A stretch of DNA of 64,000 nucleotides from an uncultured Pirellulaceae bacterium. Lineage in GTDB: Bacteria > Planctomycetota > Planctomycetia > Pirellulales > Pirellulaceae. The stretch lies in assembly GCA_937941455.1 (NCBI GenBank), contig CALDHM010000027.1, positions 1 through 64,000 of the forward strand, in the 5' to 3' direction. Shown piece by piece: positions 1-8,537 of this stretch. The stretch's first letter is position 1. Each line of letters begins with the position of its first letter. A model generated the notes under the pieces. The model did no database searches and had not been told where the DNA came from. It saw nothing but the letters and a program-made list of their open reading frames with translations. Made by a program: the position numbers and the translations under genes.

Positions 1-62
1 GCCGCCTGCTTGGCGATCGCCTCCCGCCAAAACTCCCTACCCAGAAAAACCCGACCCTTCAT
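1..62 (-). CDS. Partial CDS, possible IS66-type accessory/transposase-like protein
   Basis: Only the first 20 codons lie in the window; the gene runs off the left edge. The ATG at 62-60 is preceded by a good GGAGGG ribosome binding site at about 8 bases. The start reads MKGRVFLGREFWREAIAKQA. The F-W-R-E-(A/V)-x-x-x-Q-A pattern near the N-terminus resembles the helix-turn-helix-like accessory proteins of IS66-family elements, which bind DNA next to the main transposase. This is a resemblance from very little sequence. The neighbouring 1.2 kb looks decayed, which would fit a mobile-element scar. It could also be an unrelated small DNA-binding protein. Confidence 0.35.
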   Translation of the reverse strand, partial: MKGRVFLGREFWREAIAKQA

Positions 63-175
63 CGATTGACCCTCCAAAAAAAAGAGAAACAAAGGTCAAT
101 CTAACCCCCGCCGCAAGATGCACTTCAACGAACGCTCACGGGCTCTGTGAATCCATATCCAATCGACATCGCGAG

Positions 176-718
176 TTAAACCCTCAAGTCATGGCCAGGA
201 CCTGTTTCGATATGCAAGATTTCGTAGTCTTGAAATTTCGGTGGACTGTGCTTTCTCCACCGTATTCCAGAAATCAATGAATCATCGAAAAAACGTTGGA
301 TGCGAAGCGATAGGGATCGGTCGAGAAGCTCTTTCTCGTAACGCGCGTAATCCATGATCTGGTCTTAGTCGGCGGAATGCACGTCCTGCGAAGCGACCTT
401 CGTGCGTTCTATCAAATCAACGACTTGGGCTTACATCGGGTGCTGCTCGACCGTGGGCGGCTCGTTCAATACGTGCCTTAGTTTAGCCCGCTCGGCAACC
501 GACTCGAGGTTTTCCGTGGAGGAACCGGGGCGGGCGTTTCGTGCTGCTATTTGCTGGAGACCTGGTACCCACCCAAAAATACCCACCGCGAATAAGGACA
601 AGCAGCCGAGAAACAGCAGTATCCCGCCTACAACCGCGCACGTGACAATCCAACTGCGACCACGATCCTATCGCTCAACCATTTTGGGAATGGAAACGTC
701 GTCTTGGGGCGTAGGCAT
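176..718 (-). pseudogene. Decayed small membrane protein frame with three in-frame stops
   Basis: One minus-strand frame reads as plausible protein for about 180 codons but is cut by TAG at 670-668, TAA at 433-431 and TAA at 367-365 before ending at 178-176. It opens with MPTPQDDVSIPKMVER, then a hydrophobic segment (WIVTCAVVGGILLFLGCLSLF) just after the first stop, then a charged region, and ends with a coherent 59-residue stretch beginning MDYARYEKELLDR at 355. Each stop would be a glutamine codon after one C-to-T change. I do not recognise the family. It may be a pseudogene or, less likely, separate short genes; the piece at 176-355 could stand alone. Confidence 0.4.
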
Positions 719-1298
719 GGGTACGTCTTGCAGGCTGCACCAATCGACCGAAGGGACTCGCACAAATCACAAGAATAGTTTAACCCCTAGTTGCAGGCGA
801 TGAGTTTTCATTGACGCCGAGATCGAACAAGAAAATGTCTGCGTTCTCGGCTGCCGCATGAACGAAAGACGACGGGTTCGGAGGAGAGAACCCTTAAGTT
901 TACTTGTGCGTCCCACGGCGGCGAAGCATGATTCGGGAGCCGGTTGCTGCCAAGTCGGCCGCCGAATGCTGGGCGGACCGACGGTCACCTTTTTAGGGGG
1001 AGTTTTTGATCGGAGGAAAACAACTGGCGGTCTTGCCGATTCGGCCCCTTCACAGCGATCCCGGATTGATTTGACAGCGAATCGCCGGGGATAACGCAAA
1101 AACAGTTTCGCCAACGTTAAGTAAGGCGGGGGCCGGGAGCTTGCTGCAAAAGCTGCCGCCTGCGGATCGATTGTCCGGGCACAGCGAGCATCAAGTTGTT
1201 TCAAAATCGCGGCCAAAACCAGCGGAAATCGCGCACGCGCCTCGCTGGAGCACGTACAGCGTGGCCGTCGCGACAGCGATACCAATTCTACAGCGGAG
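719..1298. other. Intergenic stretch with no convincing gene
   Basis: This 580-base stretch lies between the broken frame and the 3' end of tRNA-Ser. Open frames exist on both strands, but their translations are rich in Arg, Pro and Ser, have no recognisable motif and no good ribosome binding site. With the frame to its left, it looks like decayed DNA on the 3' side of a tRNA gene. Confidence 0.5.
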
Positions 1299-1378
1299 CG
1301 GAGGACACGGGGCTCGAACCCGCAACCCTTTCGGGCAACTGATTTCGAATCAGCCTGCTAACCATTCGCTTATCCTCC
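1299..1378 (-). tRNA. tRNA-Ser (anticodon CGA)
   Basis: On the minus strand the acceptor 5' arm GGAGGAT (1378-1372) pairs with GTCCTCC (1306-1300), with discriminator G at 1299. The T arm has the GTTCGAGCC core. The anticodon stem is GCTGA/TCAGT around the loop TTCGAAA, so the anticodon is CGA, reading UCG serine codons. Between anticodon and T arms a small CCC-GAAA-GGG variable arm makes it a type II tRNA, as expected for serine. No encoded CCA: the 3' end continues CTCC. At 80 bases it is slightly short for a tRNA-Ser because the variable arm is small. Confidence 0.9.
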
Positions 1379-1549
1379 GAATGATTGAGATAACCATTAT
1401 AGCGAAATGGTTCGGTTCTGAACAAGGGAAAACGCCTGGCTGGAGGTCCGCCGGGGGGCTTGGCTTAGTGGCCCAAGCCCGCCCCCGGTGCCTCTGGTCG
1501 TAGTAGAATGTTCCCAACAGCAAACAGAACGTGACCGCGAGGTGCACCT

Positions 1550-2872
1550 ATGAGTCTTGAATCTCTGATTTCTCGGCGTCGTTTTTTGACATCTGTCGGT
1601 GGGCTCGCCGGCGCGAGCCTGTCGGTTCCCTACTTTGTGCGGGCCTCGGCCTTGGGGCTGTGCGGAGGCGTGCCGGCCAGCGACCGTCTGGTGATGGGTT
1701 CGATCGGATCAGGGGGTAAGGGGCGGCACAATACCGGAGAATTCCTGAAAATTCCAGACGTGCAATGGGTCGCTGTTTGCGATGTCGATAGACGGCATGC
1801 GGCGGAGGACAAGAAGCAAGTGGACGGGCATTACGGCAATTCCGATTGCCGTATCTACGAGGATTTTCGCGACATGCTGGCCCAGGAGAAATTGGACGCA
1901 GTCCATGTCTCGACGCCGGACCACTGGCACGCTCTGGCGAGTGTCTCGGCGATGCGGGCGGGCTGCGACGTTTACTGCGAAAAGCCGTTGGCGAATTCCG
2001 TCGGTGAGGCGGTGGCGATTCGCGATGCGGCCAAGACCCTTCAGCGGATCGTGCAGACGGGGAGTCAAGAGCGAGCGAATCCCAAAGTCCGCTTTGCGGC
2101 GGAACTCGCCCGTAGCGGCCGACTTGGCCAGATTTCACGCATCGAGGTCAACATGCCGTGCGGAGACGAGTGGCATCACAAGCAAGTGCTGGCTTTCGCG
2201 GGGATGCCCGAACCGACAGCGGTCCCCGAAGGCTTGAATTGGGATTTGTGGTTGGGGCCAGCACCTCAAGTCGGCTATCACGAGCGACGTTCGCATTTTT
2301 GGTGGCGGTTCATTCTGGCCTACGGAGGTGGTGAAATGTCGGATCGTGGCGCTCATATCTTGGATATCGCGCAGCTGGTGTTGAACCGAGACGATTCAGG
2401 GCCGGTAGAGTACAACGCTCGAGGAAAGCGAAATCCGGCAAACTTGTATGATGCCTTCATGGATTACCAATTCGAATGCACTTATGAGGACGGCGTCAAA
2501 ATCGTAGGAGCCAATCGCGAGCCGCGCGGATTGAAACTGGTCGGCTCTGAGGGGTCGCTCTTCATTCATATCCATGGAGGCGAGCTCGACGCGGAACCTG
2601 CTTCGTTGCTGGAGCAACAAAACCTGGAGGTAGACTTGGGGCGCAGCCCCGGACATCATGCGGACTTTATCAATGCCGTGAAGTCTCGTCAGCAACCGCT
2701 GGCTGGTGCCGAAGTCGGCTGCCGCACGGCAACGCTGTGCCATCTTTTGAATATTGCCATGTTGGTCGAGTCCCCTGTTCGTTGGGATCCGCAAGCGGAG
2801 CGGATCGTCGACCAACCAGAGGCCGAGAAATTGCTGATGCCCGCCATGCGGTCACCGTGGCAGTTGACCTAA
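1550..2872 (+). CDS. Exported Gfo/Idh/MocA family oxidoreductase
   Basis: A 440-residue NAD(P)-dependent oxidoreductase, probably acting on a sugar or polyol outside the cytoplasm. A Tat-like signal (SRRRFLTSVGG, about residues 8-18) precedes a Rossmann domain with a glycine-rich turn GSIGSGGKGR near 50-59, an STPDHWHA strand-loop at 121-128 and the hallmark EKPLANS at 144-150. The C-terminal alpha/beta domain carries DRGAHILDIAQ, where family members place the catalytic histidine. Tat export is common for this family in planctomycetes because the folded cofactor-bound enzyme is transported. It stands alone on the plus strand, facing a converging TIM-barrel isomerase gene, so a shared sugar pathway is possible but not shown. 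Substrate unknown. Confidence 0.88.
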   Translation: MSLESLISRRRFLTSVGGLAGASLSVPYFVRASALGLCGGVPASDRLVMGSIGSGGKGRHNTGEFLKIPDVQWVAVCDVDRRHAAEDKKQVDGHYGNSDCRIYEDFRDMLAQEKLDAVHVSTPDHWHALASVSAMRAGCDVYCEKPLANSVGEAVAIRDAAKTLQRIVQTGSQERANPKVRFAAELARSGRLGQISRIEVNMPCGDEWHHKQVLAFAGMPEPTAVPEGLNWDLWLGPAPQVGYHERRSHFWWRFILAYGGGEMSDRGAHILDIAQLVLNRDDSGPVEYNARGKRNPANLYDAFMDYQFECTYEDGVKIVGANREPRGLKLVGSEGSLFIHIHGGELDAEPASLLEQQNLEVDLGRSPGHHADFINAVKSRQQPLAGAEVGCRTATLCHLLNIAMLVESPVRWDPQAERIVDQPEAEKLLMPAMRSPWQLT

Positions 2873-2889
2873 GCGATATCTCAGGCCCC

Positions 2890-2988
2890 GTCAGCCGCAA
2901 AGAACCAGTCCGCGATTCTGTAGAAAAACCGGGCGTTAGCGCGTTCCGAATGATGGCTTGGGGAAATGTAGGTTTGGGGACAGAGCCC
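2890..2988. repeat. Degenerate copy of ~100 bp dispersed repeat (copy C)
   Basis: The stretch from GTCAGCCGCA (2890) through AAACCGGGCGTTAGCGCGTTCC to GTTTGGGGACAGAGCCC (ending 2988) aligns with the repeats at 39670-39768 and 48389-48484. The right terminal motif and the central CCGG...TTCC core are preserved; the left terminal motif is not obvious, and there appears to be an insertion before the right end. It lies between the converging oxidoreductase and isomerase genes. Confidence 0.5.
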
Positions 2989-3116
2989 AGACTGCTCCTC
3001 GATTACAGTACTGCCTGATTCCGTCGTCAACAGGATTCTCGAGCCGTATTTGCTCGCGTGGGCTTGGTTGTGCAGCGGTTGTGGCAGAGCGTGTGTGAAA
3101 CGAGTTGACCTTAGCC

Positions 3117-4139
3117 CTATGGAGAATCCCAGCCATGCGCCTCGCGAACTTGGAGCATCAATTTCAAGATAGTGCGCCAAGTCTCAGGCTTCATCAGCGT
3201 CGCGTTGGAGAACATGCAGCCGTCCCAGCAGATATGTTGAATTCCCCGCGCGGCGGCATCACGCAGCCAGTATCCTGCGGCGGCCACTACATCCAGTTTT
3301 CCGTTGGGATCGTCCGCCGGGCAGTGGCGACCTGTTTTGTCATGGGAACCGGAACCGTGGACGGTGCCGTCATTTTGGGCCACATGAAAATCAATGGTCC
3401 AGGGGCGTAAGGCGTCAGTCATTTGCCGGTAGGCGGCATCGAACTCGGCCGGGGAGTATCCGGGTTGGAGCAGCGCGTGCTCGGGGGAATTGTAGCCGAG
3501 CAAATACAAGTACGTGTGGGCCAAATCGGCTTGAAAACCCAAGGTCTCGGGCATGTTGACCATTTGGAGGAGCGTTAACATATCTTTCCAGCTGTGCATG
3601 CCGCCCCAGCAAATTTCCCCTTCCGCAGCTAGTCGTTCTCCATAGGACCTGGCGACACTCGCGGCTCGGCGAAACGTCTCCGCGATTTGTTGTTGATTGG
3701 CCACGGGATCCTGCGACCATGCCGCGGGGCTGCAAGCCGAGTCGATGCGGATCACGCCGTAGCGGCGCACGCCATGCTCGCGGAACTTGGCGCCGATTCG
3801 CGCGGCTTTCTCCACGGCCTCGACAAATTTTTCTCGTTTGATCGGCTCGCCCATCGCGGAGCCTTCGAACCAAATCGGGGCGACGAGGCTGCCGACTGCA
3901 AACCCATAGCTCGCGATTTTGTCGGCGAGACGCCGCAGGTCATCGTCGCCGATTTCGATATTGATGTGAGGGTCGTAGAGGAATAAATCGACACCATCGA
4001 ACTTTTGCCCATCGACTTCGGCCTCGGCGGTCAGTCTCAGCATGGTGTCGAGATCGATAGCGGGTTCCTCGGCTCCGGGGCCCTTGCCCACCAAGCCGGG
4101 CCACATCGCGTTATGCAATTTGGGGTATGCGCGGGTCAT
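3117..4139 (-). CDS. Sugar phosphate isomerase/epimerase-like TIM-barrel protein
   Basis: 340 residues, cytoplasmic by lack of a signal peptide. The sequence has the order typical of the xylose isomerase-like TIM barrel family (AP endonuclease 2 / IolE-like): an acidic metal ligand region near [21 protein letters not shown], a DFHVAQNDG strand with a probable metal-binding His, and a C-terminal ICWDGCMF strand. Such proteins interconvert sugars, inosose or keto-sugars using a divalent metal. The next gene in the same direction (upstream) is a phosphomannose-isomerase-like cupin about 115 bases away, so the two may be co-transcribed and work on the same sugar. Substrate cannot be told from sequence. 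Confidence 0.75.
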   Translation of the reverse strand: MTRAYPKLHNAMWPGLVGKGPGAEEPAIDLDTMLRLTAEAEVDGQKFDGVDLFLYDPHINIEIGDDDLRRLADKIASYGFAVGSLVAPIWFEGSAMGEPIKREKFVEAVEKAARIGAKFREHGVRRYGVIRIDSACSPAAWSQDPVANQQQIAETFRRAASVARSYGERLAAEGEICWGGMHSWKDMLTLLQMVNMPETLGFQADLAHTYLYLLGYNSPEHALLQPGYSPAEFDAAYRQMTDALRPWTIDFHVAQNDGTVHGSGSHDKTGRHCPADDPNGKLDVVAAAGYWLRDAAARGIQHICWDGCMFSNATLMKPETWRTILKLMLQVREAHGWDSP

Positions 4140-4253
4140 CGAAAATTCCTTGTTGGTAGTAAAGGTTTTGACATTGGTGACGCGGCGGGCTAAAGCCTAT
4201 CCCAAAAACGCGAGCGCTCGCGAGCTAACACTTCGGGTCGCGGCCGCCGACGG

Positions 4254-5519
4254 TCATGAGACAGGCTCGTCTTGCTCCCGGCGATGGTCACCCACGTTGG
4301 GCAGCTCCGCGAAGACGTCCGGCCCGAAGTAGCGCAGGCCGACAAGGGGCTCGGCGCCAGTATTCGTTATCGTTACGCCGCGGGTCGCCGCTTCGTAAGT
4401 GATGAACACTTCGTCATCGGTCGTTTCACCGAAGCGGATCAAGGTCGGCGTTTGCAGCGGCAGTTCGCCGATGCGGCCGGTGCCCGAAACGGTGATCCAG
4501 CCGCTGGCGCCAGGGTCTTGTAGTCGGCAACTCGCCCCGGGAGCCACGGTCAATTCCTTCGCACTGAACAATTGTCGGCCGTTGACGCGACCGTAGACTA
4601 CCCAGCGATCGACCCAACCAGGGCCTTGATCGGCGACGATCGGTTCGAGATAGTTGTTCGCCTTGAAGTGCGGATCGACGTTCTTATCCCAGTCCAATTG
4701 CCCGATGATAAAATCCAGATCTTGGTGCTTGTCGGCCGGCATGTCTTTGGTGAGGAGCGACCAGGGAACGTAGCGTCCCTCGACAATATTTTGAAACATG
4801 GCGAAGACATCGCTTCCCCACTGAGGCTCGTAGGTGCACAACGATCCCGGGGCATGCAGCACGCCAGGCGGGATCAACCAGCCGGTTCCACGTTGCAGTT
4901 TGTAAGCCTTGGAAAGTTCCAAAATCTGGTTGTCCCCCCGTCCCCAATTTTCCAGGCAGCGGCGGATGTCGCTCTTCTGGGTCCCAGGCTCGAGTCCCAT
5001 GAAGGTGAATGGAAAATGATTGTCGCAGTTGTTGTACTGCGGCGGGAAGTAGTAGGCCTCGGGTTTTCCTTCTTGACCGACTAGTCCAGCATCTGCGTCG
5101 CTCTGATGCATGTGGTGGGGAATCGGGCCGAGGTTATCAAAAAATTTCGAATAGACCGGCCACCGCCGGTACCGCTCCCACATCGCCGTGCCGATCAAGC
5201 GGGGCCCACTCTCGGCGACAGCGTCTCGAAGCAGGAACGCTTGGTCCTCGAAGCGGCAGAAGCTTAACCCTTCGTGCCATTGGCGATTTTCATTGGCGGC
5301 TTCTGTGGTGCTGGCGAACCATCGCTCATCGATTCCGCCCCGTTTCGTCCCAAGCGCGTAATAGTCCTCCGGGTGCAAGCGAATCCGTTTGCCGGGATGC
5401 AAAAAGCTGCGCGGCACCCAGGTGGGGGTCAGCCGCAGAATTCCCTCGCCTGCTTCCAGAGCCAAATCCAGAACCTTGGCCACGCGTTCCGTAATTTTCA
5501 ACGAAGAGGTCTGTTTCAT
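4254..5519 (-). CDS. Phosphomannose isomerase-like cupin protein
   Basis: 421 residues without signal peptide. The middle part contains His-rich, metal-site-like strands (PHHMHQSD, DNHFPFTFMG, GWLIPPGVLHAPGSLCTYEP) typical of class I mannose-6-phosphate isomerase-like cupins, where two His, one Glu and another His hold zinc. The C-terminal part (about 320-410: GWVDRWVVYGRVNGRQLFSAKELTV..., written in short) looks like a second beta-barrel. Family members isomerise keto- and aldo-sugars, though planctomycete homologues are poorly characterised. It sits upstream of a TIM-barrel isomerase on the same strand and is divergent to a DUF4432 mutarotase-like gene. Function beyond a cupin sugar isomerase-like protein is inference. 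Confidence 0.6.
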   Translation of the reverse strand: MKQTSSLKITERVAKVLDLALEAGEGILRLTPTWVPRSFLHPGKRIRLHPEDYYALGTKRGGIDERWFASTTEAANENRQWHEGLSFCRFEDQAFLLRDAVAESGPRLIGTAMWERYRRWPVYSKFFDNLGPIPHHMHQSDADAGLVGQEGKPEAYYFPPQYNNCDNHFPFTFMGLEPGTQKSDIRRCLENWGRGDNQILELSKAYKLQRGTGWLIPPGVLHAPGSLCTYEPQWGSDVFAMFQNIVEGRYVPWSLLTKDMPADKHQDLDFIIGQLDWDKNVDPHFKANNYLEPIVADQGPGWVDRWVVYGRVNGRQLFSAKELTVAPGASCRLQDPGASGWITVSGTGRIGELPLQTPTLIRFGETTDDEVFITYEAATRGVTITNTGAEPLVGLRYFGPDVFAELPNVGDHRREQDEPVS

Positions 5520-5937
5520 GGCGCTAGTTCAACTCGCACAAAAATCTCAACATGGAAAACGAATGCCAAAGTTTTAAGCCTAACCCGACATCATTTCAAT
5601 CAGGTGGACCTGCGTTGCTTCCTCCGCCGACGCGCTGACCTGGGGCTTGGGCAGGCCTCCATTTCAGGGCTTGATTCGCAGCCGAAATTCAGCCCAGATT
5701 CGCGGCAGTCTTGTTCTTGCAGCCAAACCGTGGCCTTGTCGGTGATAGTCAACTGAGGAGCGACTCGATTAAGATCGAAGGCGTGAGGCCGTCCAAATTC
5801 GACGGTTTTGCCGGCGCTGGCCGACCATCATCGTTCGCCAAAGGCTACGACGAAATTCCCCGCAGTGATCGTTGTACCCATGCGCATGGCAAGCCGATTG
5901 CTTTTTTTATCCATGAAACACGAGAACAGGTCAGAGC
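5520..5937. other. Divergent intergenic region
   Basis: 418 bases between the cupin gene (minus) and the DUF4432 gene (plus). Promoters for both should lie here. I see no strong -35/-10 pair, no RNA gene and no coding frame with support. A short poly-T run at 5902-5908 is not preceded by a hairpin. Confidence 0.4.
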
Positions 5938-7014
5938 ATGCGAAAACTCCAATTCCAATCACGCAACAGCCCGGCTCATGAATCGGCCCACGTCGAATTC
6001 TTGGGGGATTTTCAAATTCGCTCGTGGCAGTGGCAAGATGGACTTGCTGCCGGTGTCTGGGGATTAGAGGTCGTGGTTGGCGACTTCCGCGCTGTTTTTT
6101 TGCCCACCCGCGGCATGAGTATCGAAGAGGTGTTCGTGGGAGATTTTCGCTTCGGTTGGCACAGTCCGGTACCGGGGCCCGTTCATCCCAGCCTGGTTCC
6201 ACTCTTCGCGCCGGACGGCCTCGGTTGGCTGCATGGATTCACCGAACTATTGGTCCGCTGCGGATTAACCAGCAACGGTGCTCCCCAGTTCGCCGCCGAT
6301 GGACGCTTGGAGTACCCCTTGCACGGTCAAATCGGCAATCTGCCGGCGCAAACGGTGAGTATTTCCTTACTGGATTCCGGGGTGCTGGAGATCGAAGCGG
6401 AGATCGATGAAGTTCGGTTTCATTTTCAGAAGTGGCGGTTGACCACTCGTTATCGGATCCGCGCTGGCATATCGCAAATCGAGGTGATCGATCGCGTCAC
6501 CAATCTAGCCGGACGTCGCTACGATTTTCAGTTGCTGTATCACTTCAATTTAGGACCTCCGCTGCTGGAACCGGGCAGTCAATTGCTGGTCAATGCCGAT
6601 TCCGTCGTGCCCCGCGATGCCTTGCCCGCGGCCGATGTCGAGCAATGGGACGTGATGCCCCTACCGCGGCCAGATGAAGGGGAACAAGTTTTTTTCATAA
6701 CATCCCGAGCGGGAGACTCTGGACTCGCCTGGGGCGTGGCCGTGAATCCATCGCGCACCGCGGCGGCGGGCATCGAGTACGACGCTGAGCAGCTCCCCTG
6801 CTTTACACTCTGGAAAAATCCAGCCGATCCGCGAGATGGCTACGTGGTTGGGCTAGAGCCCGGGACGAATTTTCCGAACCCGAGGCGAGTCGAGGCCGAG
6901 CAGGGGCGTACGGTTTGGCTGGCTCCGGGAGAGTCTTGCGAGTTTCGCACGGTTTTACACTTCGCGGCTTACCCAGACGCCGTCACAGATTTGTGCCGTG
7001 GGCTCGGGGGTTGA
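5938..7014 (+). CDS. DUF4432 family protein (aldose 1-epimerase-like)
   Basis: 358 residues of a galactose-mutarotase-like beta-sandwich protein. Visible family features include a FLPTRGMSIEEV strand-turn near residue 56, GFTELLVRCGL, YPLHGQIGNLPA with the conserved His, YDFQLLYHFNLGPPLL, and VVGLEPGTNFPNP near the C-terminus, where family members have the catalytic Glu. Mutarotase-fold proteins bind sugars and interconvert anomers; DUF4432 proteins have no well-established substrate. No signal peptide, so cytoplasmic. It is divergent from the cupin and TIM-barrel isomerase genes, a grouping that suggests one sugar-use locus. The GTG or ATG alternatives downstream are weaker; the ATG at 5938 is chosen since homology-like sequence begins soon after it. 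Confidence 0.75.
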   Translation: MRKLQFQSRNSPAHESAHVEFLGDFQIRSWQWQDGLAAGVWGLEVVVGDFRAVFLPTRGMSIEEVFVGDFRFGWHSPVPGPVHPSLVPLFAPDGLGWLHGFTELLVRCGLTSNGAPQFAADGRLEYPLHGQIGNLPAQTVSISLLDSGVLEIEAEIDEVRFHFQKWRLTTRYRIRAGISQIEVIDRVTNLAGRRYDFQLLYHFNLGPPLLEPGSQLLVNADSVVPRDALPAADVEQWDVMPLPRPDEGEQVFFITSRAGDSGLAWGVAVNPSRTAAAGIEYDAEQLPCFTLWKNPADPRDGYVVGLEPGTNFPNPRRVEAEQGRTVWLAPGESCEFRTVLHFAAYPDAVTDLCRGLGG

Positions 7015-7110
7015 GTCAGGCAGAACATCGGCCCCGATGTTCGCAATAGTTGTCAACAGTTGTCAATGGCTGTCAGCCATCGAGCATGCCGCACCGCAAG
7101 ACGGAGACGA

Positions 7111-8520
7111 TCAAGCGATCAGGTCTTTGACAACCGTCCCATAAACATCCGTCAGCCGGAAATCTCTTCCCGCATAGTTGAAGGTCAATCGCTCGTGGTC
7201 CAGTCCCAGGAGCGCCAGCATCGTCGCGTGTAGATCGTGAATCGACACGGGGCGGTCGACAGCCTCGTGGCCGTAATCGCCACTGCTGCCGTAGGACAAG
7301 CCACCTTTGACGCCGCCGCCAGCCATCCACAGCGTGAAGGCCTTGTTGTTGTGGTCGCGACCGTCGTTTCCTTGGGCATACGGCGTACGCCCGAACTCTC
7401 CGGTCCAGACGATCAGGGTCTTCTCGAGCAAGCCGCGGCTCTTCAGATCGGTCAGCAAGCCGGCCAGCGGCAGATCGATTTCATTGCAGCTGTTCTCGAG
7501 ATTCTGCGTCATGTTGAAATGATGGTCCCAGTTGCCGTGGCCGACCTCGACGAATCGGACTCCGCTCTCCACCAGGCGCCGCGCGAGCAGGAGCTTGCCG
7601 CCGAAATTGGCGGTTCGCCCCCCCCCTTCGATGCCATACAGCTTTTTCGTCGCGGCCGATTCGCGGCTGAGGTCCGTCACCTCGGGCATGGCGGACTGCA
7701 TTTTGAAGGCTAATTCGGCAGCTTGAATCGCTCCCTCGACATCGGGGTTGTGTTGATCGCGGTGGAGCTTGTGCTGGTTCAGCGCATTGAGGAAATCCAA
7801 CTCGGCCCGTTGCGCCTGCCGAGTCAAGCGTGATTTCAGGTAAGGGATTTCCGCGCCGGATACGGTTCGATTCTCGGCGCCGATCTTTGTCCCCTGGTAA
7901 ATCGCTGGCAGGAACGAGCTGCCATAGTTCTGCGATCCTCCGAATCCGTTCGGAGGTGTAATGCTGACGAATCCCGGCAGGTTCTGGTTCTCGGTTCCCA
8001 AGCCGTATAAGGTCCAAGCTCCCAACGACGGACGAATGAACTGCGACGTGCCGGTGTGCATTCGCAAAAAGGCCTGAGGATGGGCGGGCAAATCTGTCTG
8101 CATGGAGTGGACGAGGCACAGTTGATCTGCTTGCTTACGCAAGTTCGGGAACAGGTCGGAAATCCAGAGACCACTTTGTCCCGCTTGCTGGAACTTCCAG
8201 GGGGAGGCCAACAGTTTTGAGCCAGGGCGTGGGCCCGGACGGCCGTTGTGCTTTTCCAGCAAGGGTTTGTAGTCGAACGTATCGACGTGGGACGGCCCTC
8301 CCCGCATGCACAGGAAGATGACATGTTTAGCCTTCGCCGGAAAATGGGGTGGCTTGGGGGCGAGCGGCCCATCGGCGCCGAGGGACTGTGACGCCGCGGC
8401 GGCAGCGACCTGGCCAAAGAGGCTCGAGAAGGCTAACCAGCCGAAGCCGCATGATGTGTACCGCAAAACCTCACGGCGGCTGACGAGCGGGACGATTTGA
8501 TGGCACTGACGATGGTTCAT
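7111..8520 (-). CDS. DUF1501 family exported protein
   Basis: 469 residues. The N-terminus has a Tat-like signal (SRREVLRYTSCGFGWLAF, about 14-31). The body has sulfatase/alkaline-phosphatase-superfamily-like features usual in DUF1501: MRGGPSHVDTFDYKP, GHGNWDHHFNM and GEFGRTPYAQGNDGRDHNN, with Asp and His residues able to hold metals. DUF1501 proteins are abundant in planctomycetes and usually sit beside DUF1549/DUF1553 proteins; their reaction is not established. Here the start is 17 bases after the stop of such a gene on the same strand, with a clear AAGGA ribosome binding site 6 bases from the ATG, so the pair is an operon. Confidence 0.88.
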   Translation of the reverse strand: MNHRQCHQIVPLVSRREVLRYTSCGFGWLAFSSLFGQVAAAAASQSLGADGPLAPKPPHFPAKAKHVIFLCMRGGPSHVDTFDYKPLLEKHNGRPGPRPGSKLLASPWKFQQAGQSGLWISDLFPNLRKQADQLCLVHSMQTDLPAHPQAFLRMHTGTSQFIRPSLGAWTLYGLGTENQNLPGFVSITPPNGFGGSQNYGSSFLPAIYQGTKIGAENRTVSGAEIPYLKSRLTRQAQRAELDFLNALNQHKLHRDQHNPDVEGAIQAAELAFKMQSAMPEVTDLSRESAATKKLYGIEGGGRTANFGGKLLLARRLVESGVRFVEVGHGNWDHHFNMTQNLENSCNEIDLPLAGLLTDLKSRGLLEKTLIVWTGEFGRTPYAQGNDGRDHNNKAFTLWMAGGGVKGGLSYGSSGDYGHEAVDRPVSIHDLHATMLALLGLDHERLTFNYAGRDFRLTDVYGTVVKDLIA

Positions 8521-8537
8521 ATCGTGTCCTTTAGAAA

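Noticed and set aside
767-1285. A 172-codon minus-strand frame upstream of the broken membrane frame
   Set aside because: It is rich in Arg, Pro and Ser, has no motif or ribosome binding site and overlaps other frames; it looks like chance in GC-rich DNA.
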